Assembly: GCA_021815535.1 (NCBI GenBank)
Contig: JAKAGL010000117.1
Location: 1 to 7,389, forward strand
Direction of reading: 5' to 3'
Source of the DNA: a bacterium
Lineage (GTDB): Bacteria > Nitrospinota_A > UBA7883 > JACRGQ01
Length of the DNA stretch: 7,389 bases
The notes under the pieces were generated by a model that saw nothing but the letters and a program-made list of their open reading frames with translations, was not told the origin of the DNA and searched no databases. The position numbers and the translations under genes were made by a program. Shown piece by piece: positions 1-6,123 of this stretch (within the stretch, counting starts at the first letter, position 1; each line of letters starts with the position of its first letter).

Positions 1-450
1 CTGGCTGAATCGGGGGACGAACCGGTGCCGGAGATCAAACTGCTGGGGCTCATCATCACGGATAACCGGCGGATGGCCATTGTGGACGCCGAAGTTAAAA
101 AATATTTCAAGCGCGAGGTGGCCCCCGACCTGGTTATCAGCGGCAAGAAGCAGGCCGAGCCTGCCGAGGACGGACGGTTTTACGAGGTGGTGCCGCTCCC
201 CGGCAAAAGCGAAAAGCTTGCCTCGCAGACGTTCAACGAAGGGGACATCATCTCCAACTACCGGCTGGACCGCGTTAATGAAATGTCCATCGAGGTCAGC
301 AGCCTCGCCAGCGGCAAACGGACCGAGATCTACCTGATGGAAGCCGACGAAGCGGCGCGGGCGTTGAACGCCGCCGCGGGGCACGTAAAGGCGGCGCCGC
401 TGCGCGGCCCGGACATATCCACCCACGGCAGCGGAGCGGTAACGCCATGA
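1..450 (+). CDS. gspC: GspC-like T2SS homology-region protein, 3' part (5' end outside window)
   Basis: GspC is a bitopic inner-membrane protein whose periplasmic homology region (HR) links the inner-membrane platform to the secretin GspD. The reading frame is open from base 1 with no stop, so the real start, and the N-terminal membrane anchor expected for the family, probably lie upstream; the GTG at 25 is unlikely to be the start. The visible part matches an HR fold: a strand LLGLIITDNRRMAIVDAE, then a GD-containing segment (FNEGDIISNYRLDRV) and a closing strand pair ending SGKRTEIYL. The loop between the halves looks long. After the HR there is only a short Ala/Pro/Gly-rich tail and no PDZ domain, so this resembles the PDZ-less members. 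It ends in an ATGA overlap with gspE. PilP, which has a related HR fold, is the main alternative; the gspE/gspF context fits either a T2SS or a related pilus system. Recognition is by motif only. Confidence 0.6.
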   Translation: MAESGDEPVPEIKLLGLIITDNRRMAIVDAEVKKYFKREVAPDLVISGKKQAEPAEDGRFYEVVPLPGKSEKLASQTFNEGDIISNYRLDRVNEMSIEVSSLASGKRTEIYLMEADEAARALNAAAGHVKAAPLRGPDISTHGSGAVTP

Positions 451-2126
451 GCGGCGCGGGGGCCATCGAACAGGCATTGCTGGACGCCGGAAAGATATCC
501 GGCGACGCGCTCAACACCGCCAAGGCGCAACGCCAGGGAAACCGCAGCGTCTGGAGAACCGCCGTCGCACTCGGCTACATCGCCGAGGCCGACACGCTGA
601 AACTCATCGCCGCGCAATTCGGCATTCCCTGCCTCAACCCGGAGGAGATCCCCGCTTCCACGTTCGATATCGCCGCCGCGGGAATCTCCTACACGTACCT
701 CTCGGAAAACCGCATTTATCCCGTCCGGCTCTCCGGCGACACGCTGGAGGTGGTGCTGTGCGATCCCGCCGTTATCCCGCTGGCCGAAGCGCTGTTGATG
801 GGCGCGGGGCGCGACCTGAACGTCTCGCTTGCCACCGAAGAGTCGGTTCACCTGGCCATCGAGCGCGCCTTCGGCAAGGGGGCCTCGGTGATGGATAGCA
901 TCGTCGGCCGCGTGAACGAAGAAGGGGGCGCGGATGCGGAAATTGAAGACGCCGACCACCTTGCCGATCTCGCCTCCGGCGCGCCCGTCATCAAGCTGGC
1001 GAACCTCATCATCCAGCGCGCGGTCGAGCGCGGCGCCTCGGACATCCACATCGAGCCGTTCGAGAACGACATTTCCATCCGCTACCGCGTGGATGGCATC
1101 CTCCACCACGTGGAATCGCCTCCGAAAAAAACGCACGCCGCCCTGCTCTCGCGCCTGAAGATCATGGCGCGGCTCAACATCGCCGAAAAGCGGCTTCCGC
1201 AGGACGGCCGCATCCGCACCCGCATCGGCGGCAAGGATATCGACATGCGCGTATCCACCCTCCCCACCGTGCATGGCGAGGGGGTGGTCATGCGCATCCT
1301 CGACCGCGGCAGCGTGGTGATAGACCTCGGCGCGCTCGGTTTCCCGGAAAAGGAGTTGGCCCAGTTCAACGAGATCATCCAGAAGCCGTACGGCATGCTG
1401 TTGGTCACCGGCCCCACCGGAAGCGGCAAAACCACCACGCTCTACGCCGCGCTGGATAAAATCAATACGCCCGACAAAAAGATCATCACCGTGGAAGACC
1501 CCGTCGAATACCAGATGAAGGGGATCAACCAGATCCAGGTACGGCCCCAGATCGGCCTTTCGTTCCAGAACGGCCTGCGCTCCATCGTGCGCCAGGACCC
1601 GGACGTGATAATGGTGGGCGAGATCCGCGACTTCGAAACCGCCGAGATCGCCATACAGGCGGCGCTCACCGGCCACATGGTCTTCAGCACCGTGCACACC
1701 AACGACAGCGCGGGGGCGGTCACCCGCCTTCTCGACATGGGGGTGGAACACTATCTCATCAGCAGCGCGCTGGCCGGTGTGCTGGCGCAACGGCTGGTAC
1801 GGGTGCTCTGCCCCGCGTGCAAACGCCCCTACGATGCGCCCGAGAACATCCGCGCCATGACCGGCGGCTACACCGCGTGGCGCGAGCAGGGATGCAGGGA
1901 ATGCGGCAACACCGGCTACCGGGGGCGCCTGGGGATATACGAAATGCTGGTGGTGGACGACGCGGTGCGCAACCTCATCCTACAACGCTCGTCGTCGCAC
2001 ATCATCAAGGAACATGCCCGCCGCAACGGCATGCGCACCCTGCGCGAAGACGGCTGGCGCAAAGTGCGCGGCGGCCTCACCTCGGTAAGCGAGGTGGCGC
2101 GCGTGACGGCCGAAGAGGTTCTCTGA
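447..2126 (+). CDS. gspE: Type II secretion ATPase GspE (GspE/PilB family)
   Basis: This cytoplasmic hexameric ATPase drives pseudopilus assembly in type II secretion. The 559-residue length is normal for the family. Residues about 48-150 form the N-terminal T2SSE_N/MshEN-type domain (LIAAQFGIPCLNPEEIP through VVLCDP). The catalytic half carries ASDIHIEPFE, the Walker A GPTGSGKT at 322-329 (K328), the Asp box VEDPVEY at 349-355, the Walker B-type VIMVGEIRD at 387-395 with catalytic E392, and the His box GHMVFSTVHTND from 409. A zinc-binding tetracysteine follows as CPAC (455-458) and CREC (483-486); the 24 residues between the pairs look shorter than the roughly 30 I recall for GspE. The ATG at 447 overlaps the upstream stop (ATGA), with GGAG at 433-436. 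The stop overlaps the gspF start by one base. PilB or MshE is the alternative; pairing with gspF and a GspC-like gene favours GspE. Confidence 0.93.
   Translation: MSGAGAIEQALLDAGKISGDALNTAKAQRQGNRSVWRTAVALGYIAEADTLKLIAAQFGIPCLNPEEIPASTFDIAAAGISYTYLSENRIYPVRLSGDTLEVVLCDPAVIPLAEALLMGAGRDLNVSLATEESVHLAIERAFGKGASVMDSIVGRVNEEGGADAEIEDADHLADLASGAPVIKLANLIIQRAVERGASDIHIEPFENDISIRYRVDGILHHVESPPKKTHAALLSRLKIMARLNIAEKRLPQDGRIRTRIGGKDIDMRVSTLPTVHGEGVVMRILDRGSVVIDLGALGFPEKELAQFNEIIQKPYGMLLVTGPTGSGKTTTLYAALDKINTPDKKIITVEDPVEYQMKGINQIQVRPQIGLSFQNGLRSIVRQDPDVIMVGEIRDFETAEIAIQAALTGHMVFSTVHTNDSAGAVTRLLDMGVEHYLISSALAGVLAQRLVRVLCPACKRPYDAPENIRAMTGGYTAWREQGCRECGNTGYRGRLGIYEMLVVDDAVRNLILQRSSSHIIKEHARRNGMRTLREDGWRKVRGGLTSVSEVARVTAEEVL
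2112..2118 (+). promoter_or_regulatory. Ribosome binding site that sets the gspF start
   Basis: GAAGAGG lies 7 bases before the ATG at 2126. The gspF frame stays open upstream to 1817 inside gspE, so this site, the TGATG stop/start overlap and the normal GspF N-terminus (MPPFSWQATAPDGR) together argue for 2126 as the start. Confidence 0.7.
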
Positions 2127-3340
2127 TGCCGCCGTTCTCGTGGCAGGCCACCGCCCCGGACGGCCGCATGGTGAGCGGCGTGATGGAGGCGCCCGACCAG
2201 GCGGCGGTGGTGGAGCGCCTGCGCAAAGACGATTTTTTCCCTGTCGCCATCACCGCGGAAACCAGGCGCCGCCCGCTCTCCTCTTACCTCCCCCGCCGCA
2301 CAGCCAGGCTGGCGGCGCGCGAACTGCTCGATTTCACCCGGCAGATGGCGGTACTGCTGAAAAGCGGGCTGGAGCTTGACCGATGTCTCATCATCATGCG
2401 CGACCTGATGGGCACCGACAGCGGCCGCGCCATCGTGAACAGCATCCAAAAAGATGTCCACGGCGGTGAAACCCTCAGCCGCGCGCTGGCCCGGCGCGAA
2501 GGAAGTTTTCCCCGGATATATCTGAATATGGTGCGCGCCGGCGAAACCGGCGGCTTCCTTGAAAAAGTGTTCGAACGGCTTTCCGTGTTCCTTGAAACCC
2601 GGATGCGGCTGGTCGATACGGTGCGCTCCGCCCTCATCTATCCCTCCATTGTCGTCACCGCCGGTATCGTGGCGGTGGGGGTGCTGATGGTGTACGTTAT
2701 CCCGAAGTTCGCCAAGATATTCGAGGGGATGGGCGGCGAACTCCCCTTCTCCACCCGGATGCTTATCGGCTTCAGCCATTTCATCGGCGGCAACTGGTAT
2801 TGGCTGCTGGCCGCCGCCGTTGGCGCGGTTTTCGGCTTCCGCCAATGGCTCGCCACCCCCGCCGGGCGTACCCGGTGGGATGGTATCGTGCTGCGCCTGC
2901 CGGTCTTCGGGCCGCTGGCGGCCAAAACGATGCTGGCCCAGTTCACCCGCACCTTCGGCACCCTGCTTCAAAGCGGCGTGCCGATCATGCAAAGCCTGAT
3001 GATCGTCAAGGACACGGTATCCAACCAGGTGCTCGCGCGTCTTCTGGAAAAAACCGCCAACGGGGTGAAAGAGGGGCGGCGCATCAGCGCGCAGGTCGCC
3101 GAGAGCGGCCTGTTCCCGCCGCTGGCCACCCACATGATATTGGTGGGGGAAGAGAGCGGCCAGTTGGACGAGATGATGATGAAGATGGCCGCCATCTACG
3201 ACGAAGAGGTGGAAACCGCCGTGAAACGGATGCTGGCCCTGCTGGAACCGGCGCTTATTCTCGCCATTGGCATCGGCGTTGCCTTTGTGGTTGTTTCAAT
3301 GCTGATGGCGATATTCTCCGCCAACGACCTGTTGATGTAA
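2126..3340 (+). CDS. gspF: Type II secretion inner-membrane platform protein GspF
   Basis: GspF is the polytopic inner-membrane protein of the T2SS platform and works with GspE to assemble the pseudopilus. The start at 2126 gives 404 residues, the usual family length, and the typical N-terminus FSWQATAPDGRMVSG. Two T2SSF repeats are visible. The first is about residues 68-190, with DFTRQMAVLLKSGLELD and the MVRAGETGGFLE motif near 135-146. The second is about 270-392, with QFTRTFGTLLQSGVPIMQS and the matching MILVGEESGQLDEM motif near 337-350. Three hydrophobic segments lie at about 172-194, 222-240 and 373-398, as in the family. The gene overlaps gspE by one base (TGATG), so the two are very probably coupled. 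No pseudopilin gene (gspG) follows; a glycosyltransferase starts 9 bases after the stop. PilC is the paralogous alternative. Confidence 0.93.
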   Translation: MPPFSWQATAPDGRMVSGVMEAPDQAAVVERLRKDDFFPVAITAETRRRPLSSYLPRRTARLAARELLDFTRQMAVLLKSGLELDRCLIIMRDLMGTDSGRAIVNSIQKDVHGGETLSRALARREGSFPRIYLNMVRAGETGGFLEKVFERLSVFLETRMRLVDTVRSALIYPSIVVTAGIVAVGVLMVYVIPKFAKIFEGMGGELPFSTRMLIGFSHFIGGNWYWLLAAAVGAVFGFRQWLATPAGRTRWDGIVLRLPVFGPLAAKTMLAQFTRTFGTLLQSGVPIMQSLMIVKDTVSNQVLARLLEKTANGVKEGRRISAQVAESGLFPPLATHMILVGEESGQLDEMMMKMAAIYDEEVETAVKRMLALLEPALILAIGIGVAFVVVSMLMAIFSANDLLM

Positions 3341-3349
3341 GGGGGCCGG

Positions 3350-4378
3350 GTGCAGCATACGCCGCTGGTCTCCGTCATCGTGGTCACGCTCAACAACGGC
3401 GCGCTGTTGAAAAACTGCCTCGCCTCGCTGATGGCCCAATCATGGCCCGCTATCGAAATTATCGTTGTCGATAACGGCAGCGACGAAGATATCGCCGGGC
3501 TGGTGGCTCAGGAATTTCCGCGCGCGACGTTTTTGCGGTTTGAGGAGAATCTCGGCTTTGCCGAAGGGAACAACCGGGGGATCGCCGCAAGCCGCGGCGA
3601 GTTCGTGGCGCTCATCAATAACGACGCCGCCGCATCCCCCGATTGGATAAAAAGCCTGGTGGAGTCGGCGATGGCCGAACCGCGGGCCGGGGCGGTGGCC
3701 AGCGTCATCATCGACGGCAACACGCCCGCGGTGTTCGACAGTCTCGGCATGGGGGCCGCACTGGACGGCATGGCGCGGCAGGTGGCAAAGGGAACGCTGG
3801 TGGGGGGGGCGTCATATCCGGCCGAAGTGCTGATGGCATCCGGATGCGCCTGCCTCTACCGCCGCGCGGCGCTGGACGAGGTGGGGCTGTTCGATCCCGA
3901 CTTCTTTGCCTACTGCGAAGACAGCGATCTGGGGTTGCGCCTGCAGATGGCGGGGTGGCGTTGCCTGCTGGCGGAAAACGCGGTGGTGCATCACTATTAC
4001 TCCATGACCTTCGGGCGCTTCTCGATGAAAAAGGTCTACTGGGTGGAGCGCAACCACTTTTGGGTGTTTTTCAAGAACTATCCGCTGATCCTTTTTCCGC
4101 TGTTGCCGCTGGCGACGGCGTGGCGGCTTTTTTTGCAGGCGTGGTATCTGTTGCGCGGCAACGCCGCCACCGATGGATTCAGGCAAAACACGTCAATGCA
4201 AGAACTGGCCGGGGTCTATGCACGCGCCTATATCGACATGGCGCGCGCCATCCCGAAGATGCTCGGCAAGCGGCTAAAGAACCCCCGGCGGATAGGCATG
4301 TGGAAAGCGGCGATGCTGTTGCACGTCCACCGCCTCTCGATGAAGCAGGTGCTGGGCATAGCAAAGCGCGGAAACTGA
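3350..4378 (+). CDS. GT2 family glycosyltransferase (WbbL/rhamnosyltransferase-like)
   Basis: This is a GT-A fold family 2 glycosyltransferase, probably transferring a sugar from an NDP-sugar to a glycan or lipid-linked acceptor at the cytoplasmic face of the membrane. The N-terminus VSVIVVTLNN, the VVDNGSDE motif with D41, ENLGFAEGNNRG (66-77), the metal-binding NND at 90-92 and the late FFAYCEDSDLGLR motif (about 185-197, E190/D191) are characteristic of the WbbL-like GT2 group used in O-antigen and exopolysaccharide assembly. A hydrophobic stretch at about 236-268 suggests membrane association. The 342-residue length is normal. The start is a GTG preceded by AAGGGGG at 3339-3345, only 4 bases away; translation is probably coupled to gspF, whose stop is 9 bases upstream. 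The donor sugar cannot be read from the sequence. The gene contains a run of eight G at 3802-3809. Confidence 0.9.
   Translation: MQHTPLVSVIVVTLNNGALLKNCLASLMAQSWPAIEIIVVDNGSDEDIAGLVAQEFPRATFLRFEENLGFAEGNNRGIAASRGEFVALINNDAAASPDWIKSLVESAMAEPRAGAVASVIIDGNTPAVFDSLGMGAALDGMARQVAKGTLVGGASYPAEVLMASGCACLYRRAALDEVGLFDPDFFAYCEDSDLGLRLQMAGWRCLLAENAVVHHYYSMTFGRFSMKKVYWVERNHFWVFFKNYPLILFPLLPLATAWRLFLQAWYLLRGNAATDGFRQNTSMQELAGVYARAYIDMARAIPKMLGKRLKNPRRIGMWKAAMLLHVHRLSMKQVLGIAKRGN
3802..3809 (+). repeat. G8 homopolymer tract inside the GT2 gene
   Basis: Eight consecutive G encode part of TLVGGAS, around residue 151-153 of the glycosyltransferase. Loss of one G would bring a TGA at 3831-3833 into frame and truncate the enzyme before its EDSD motif. 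Gain of one G would move reading into a frame that stays open to about 4524. Whether the tract varies cannot be told from one sequence. Confidence 0.6.
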
Positions 4379-4388
4379 CTTTAGAAAC

Positions 4389-4404
4389 AAATAAAGATTT
4401 ATTT
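4389..4404. terminator. AT-rich inverted repeat between convergent genes, possible weak bidirectional terminator
   Basis: Between the convergent stop codons at 4378 and 4409 lies the perfect inverted repeat AAATAAA-GA-TTTATTT, followed by T on both strands. The stem contains no G or C and the loop must open to four bases, so a hairpin would be weak. Its placement between two converging genes, in an AT-rich patch of a GC-rich region, is the only reason to suggest termination. Confidence 0.3.
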
Positions 4405-4408
4405 TCGA

Positions 4409-5101
4409 CTACTGATCCGGCTTTTTCGCGGAGAAGTAGAGGAAGCCGGCGAAGCGGCGCAACAAAGCGGATTTCTCGGCTGCCGATTCGATCCCGCGCG
4501 TCAGCTTCATCACCGTTTCGTTGATGCCGTACACTGCGAATCCGCCGGTTCTTTGCCGGTAATCCGTAAAACCCGCGTCGCCCAGCAACGCCGCCACCTT
4601 CGCCGGAGAAATCCGCCGAAATCCTTTTTCGATGTGCCAGTTGCCGTAGAGCACCGGGAAGACGTAGTTCATCGGGCACAGGGCGCTGTTCTCGCCGCCG
4701 AAGGCGAGACAGCCGCCCGGCTTCAGCACCCGGTTGATCTCTTTCAGGCCGCGCCCGATGTTCTCCAGATGGTGCAGGATGGAAAAACCATACACCACAT
4801 CGAAGCTGTTGTCGGCGAACGGCAGGTTTTCCACGTCCGCCACCATCAGGCGGGTGCGCAGCCCCTCGAACTTCTTTACGCTGTTGAAGGAGATATCCAC
4901 CCCGATGCGCGGATGCAACCGCGCGCTGTACCAGCCGTCGCCGCATCCCACCTCCAGCGAATCGGCGAACCGCACGCCATCGGGAAGCACCGTGCGGAAC
5001 CGCGCCAGATGCACTTCGTTGTTGAGATCTTTCAGGTCGAGAGAGCAGCGCGCCTTATTGTCGTTGTACCACTCCTTCTGAGTCTCCTTTTGCCCGCCCA
5101 T
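4409..5101 (-). CDS. Class I SAM-dependent methyltransferase (Methyltransf_11-like)
   Basis: This 230-residue protein is a Rossmann-fold methyltransferase using S-adenosylmethionine. SAM motif I is LEVGCGDGWYS (49-59), the acidic ribose-binding position is D69 in GVDIS, ADVENLPFADNSFDVV (88-103) covers motifs II and III, FSILHH follows, and RVLKPGG (124-130) is the usual post-motif III loop. The family includes sugar, lipid, quinone and small-molecule methyltransferases, so the substrate is not known. Its position inside a glycan cluster suggests methylation of a sugar or a glycan end, but that is inference. It is the only minus-strand gene here, convergent with the GT2 gene (30-base gap) and divergent from the PssD-like gene (77-base gap). 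The ATG at 5101 has no clear Shine-Dalgarno, and an in-frame TAA lies a few codons upstream with no alternative start between, so 5101 is the furthest possible start. Confidence 0.88.
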   Translation of the reverse strand: MGGQKETQKEWYNDNKARCSLDLKDLNNEVHLARFRTVLPDGVRFADSLEVGCGDGWYSARLHPRIGVDISFNSVKKFEGLRTRLMVADVENLPFADNSFDVVYGFSILHHLENIGRGLKEINRVLKPGGCLAFGGENSALCPMNYVFPVLYGNWHIEKGFRRISPAKVAALLGDAGFTDYRQRTGGFAVYGINETVMKLTRGIESAAEKSALLRRFAGFLYFSAKKPDQ

Positions 5102-5178
5102 GCTGAAAAGCTTATCGGATTATTCCTGCCGCCGGTTATCTTTTTTGCATCCTTGAGAAAACGTGCAAAAATAGCGGC
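5102..5178. promoter_or_regulatory. Divergent intergenic region, likely promoters for both sides
   Basis: This 77-base gap between a minus-strand and a plus-strand gene must supply the start of the methyltransferase transcript, and probably that of the downstream + strand glycan genes. It is AT-richer than its surroundings, with T6 at 5141-5146 and A-rich stretches at 5157-5171. TTATCT at 5136-5141 on the + strand could act as a -10 element, with only a poor -35 match (TTATCG at 5112). No convincing sigma-70 pair, operator or riboswitch is visible, so the promoter call rests on geometry. Confidence 0.4.
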
Positions 5179-5637
5179 GTGAGCGGCAAACGAAAGAAGA
5201 TCGCGCTGGTCAGTTCGCACGGGGGACACCTGACCGAGATCCTCGCCCTGCGCGAAGTGTTCGAGGGGCACGACGTTTTTTTTATCACCTACGAGGGGAT
5301 ATCCTCCGCCCCCCTTTCCCCCGCGCATCGCATCAAAAAATTCCACAGCCACCCGCTTCGCGTTTTTACTGTATGGGCTGAACTGTTTGGCATCCTTAGA
5401 AAGGAAAAGCCCGACGTCATCTTCTCCACCGGGGCCGAGATAGCCATACCGGTTTTTTATCTCGCCAAACTTTTCTTCCGTTGCCGCCTCATCTATCTGG
5501 AGTGCAGCGCGCAGGTGGCCACCCCCTCGCTCACCGGGCGGATCGTTTACCCCATTACCGATCTTTTCCTCGTGCAGTGGGAGCCGCTGCTGGCGAAGTA
5601 CGGCCCGCGCGCGCTTTACCGCGGAGGGCTTATCTGA
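5179..5637 (+). CDS. PssD/Alg14-like glycosyltransferase subunit
   Basis: This 152-residue protein resembles bacterial PssD/CpsF and eukaryotic Alg14, the membrane-anchoring, acceptor-binding half of a split GT-B glycosyltransferase. Characteristic elements are KIALVSSHGGHLTEILAL near the N-terminus (SSHGGHLTE at 12-20), STGAEIAIPVFYLAK (83-97) and the ECSAQVATPSLTGR segment (109-122), ending QWEPLLAKYG. A hydrophobic segment at about 89-101 may dip into the membrane. In known systems the pair adds the second sugar to an undecaprenyl-diphosphate-linked first sugar, for example glucuronic acid in Rhizobium PssDE. The catalytic partner is encoded immediately downstream with a one-base overlap. 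The start is a GTG with no strong ribosome binding site; no in-frame ATG is available nearby and the conserved KIALVSS begins at residue 7. A T8 run lies at 5276-5283. Donor sugar unknown. Confidence 0.87.
   Translation: MSGKRKKIALVSSHGGHLTEILALREVFEGHDVFFITYEGISSAPLSPAHRIKKFHSHPLRVFTVWAELFGILRKEKPDVIFSTGAEIAIPVFYLAKLFFRCRLIYLECSAQVATPSLTGRIVYPITDLFLVQWEPLLAKYGPRALYRGGLI
5623..5628 (+). promoter_or_regulatory. Strong ribosome binding site that sets the PssE-like start
   Basis: GGAGGG is 8 bases before the ATG at 5637. The frame is open much further upstream inside the PssD-like gene (back to a TAG at 5397-5399), so this site and the typical N-terminus MIYVTVGNHDQPF decide the start. Confidence 0.75.
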
Positions 5638-6122
5638 TGATCTATGTGACGGTGGGAAATCACGACCAGCCGTTCTACCGGCTGCTGGACGCGATGGACC
5701 GGCTGGCGGAAACACTGGGCGAAGACGTGGTGATGCAAACCGGCGTTTCGCGCTACCAGCCGCACACCGCCAAAGCCGAGCCGTTCTTTCCGTTCGACAA
5801 GGCGGATGAAATGATACGCGCGGCATCGGCGGTGGTTGCGCACGCGGGAATCGGCACTGTGATAGCCTGCCGCGCGCACGGCACGCCGCTGGTGATATGC
5901 CCCCGCCGCGCCGCCAACGGCGAACACTTCAACGACCACCAGCTTGAGATCGCGCGCGAACTGATAAAGGATCCCCGCCCCGGCATCGCCGTGGCGCTGG
6001 ATGAAACGGAGTTGATGGCAAAACTTGCCGCCGTGCGCCAACTGCGCAAAACCGCGGGGGGAGAGGCCGGCTCGGCAAAGGACCTGAAAAATTTTCTGCG
6101 CGGCTACCTGGCCGCAGGCTGA
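5637..6122 (+). CDS. PssE/Alg13-like glycosyltransferase subunit (GT28 C-terminal domain)
   Basis: This is the catalytic, nucleotide-sugar-binding half of the PssD/PssE (Alg14/Alg13) split glycosyltransferase. From the ATG at 5637 it has 161 residues, the usual PssE length. The N-terminus MIYVTVGNHDQPFYRLL matches the family's VTVGTH-QPF signature, with Asn in place of the common Thr. VVAHAGIGTVIACRAHGTPLVICPRR (66-91) followed by GEHFNDHQLEIA (95-106) is the donor-binding motif of the glycosyltransferase 28 C-terminal domain. It overlaps the PssD-like stop by one base (TGATG), which would favour equal production of the two subunits. It is soluble by itself and should be recruited to the membrane by the partner. 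The next gene starts one base after its stop. The sugar transferred cannot be inferred. Confidence 0.9.
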   Translation: MIYVTVGNHDQPFYRLLDAMDRLAETLGEDVVMQTGVSRYQPHTAKAEPFFPFDKADEMIRAASAVVAHAGIGTVIACRAHGTPLVICPRRAANGEHFNDHQLEIARELIKDPRPGIAVALDETELMAKLAAVRQLRKTAGGEAGSAKDLKNFLRGYLAAG

Positions 6123-6123
6123 C

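Noticed and set aside
330..1790. A 486-codon open frame on the minus strand opposite gspE
   Set aside because: It is the antisense shadow of a GC-rich gene: the translation is rich in His, Asp, Gly and Arg with no recognisable domain, while the + strand frame holds every GspE motif.
1817..2125. 5' extension of gspF into gspE
   Set aside because: The extra 103 residues are Arg/His-rich out-of-frame gspE sequence. The ATG at 2126 has a good ribosome binding site and gives a standard 404-residue GspF.
1916..3133. A 405-codon open frame on the minus strand opposite gspF
   Set aside because: Same antisense effect; low-complexity His/Gly/Arg-rich translation with no domain, against a complete GspF on the + strand.
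3643..4524. A 293-codon + strand frame overlapping the GT2 gene
   Set aside because: Gly/Arg/Ala-rich shadow of the GT2 gene in another frame, without domain features; relevant only as the frame reached by a +1 slip at the G8 tract.
4553..5182. A 209-codon + strand frame opposite the methyltransferase
   Set aside because: The minus-strand frame carries the full set of SAM methyltransferase motifs; this one has none.
5481..5636. 5' extension of the PssE-like gene into the PssD-like gene
   Set aside because: It would begin at a TTG and add non-conserved residues. The ATG at 5637 follows GGAGGG and starts the conserved VTVG segment.
5032..5826. A 264-codon minus-strand frame opposite the PssD/PssE genes
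   Set aside because: Antisense shadow with no domain; the + strand proteins are clearly conserved families.
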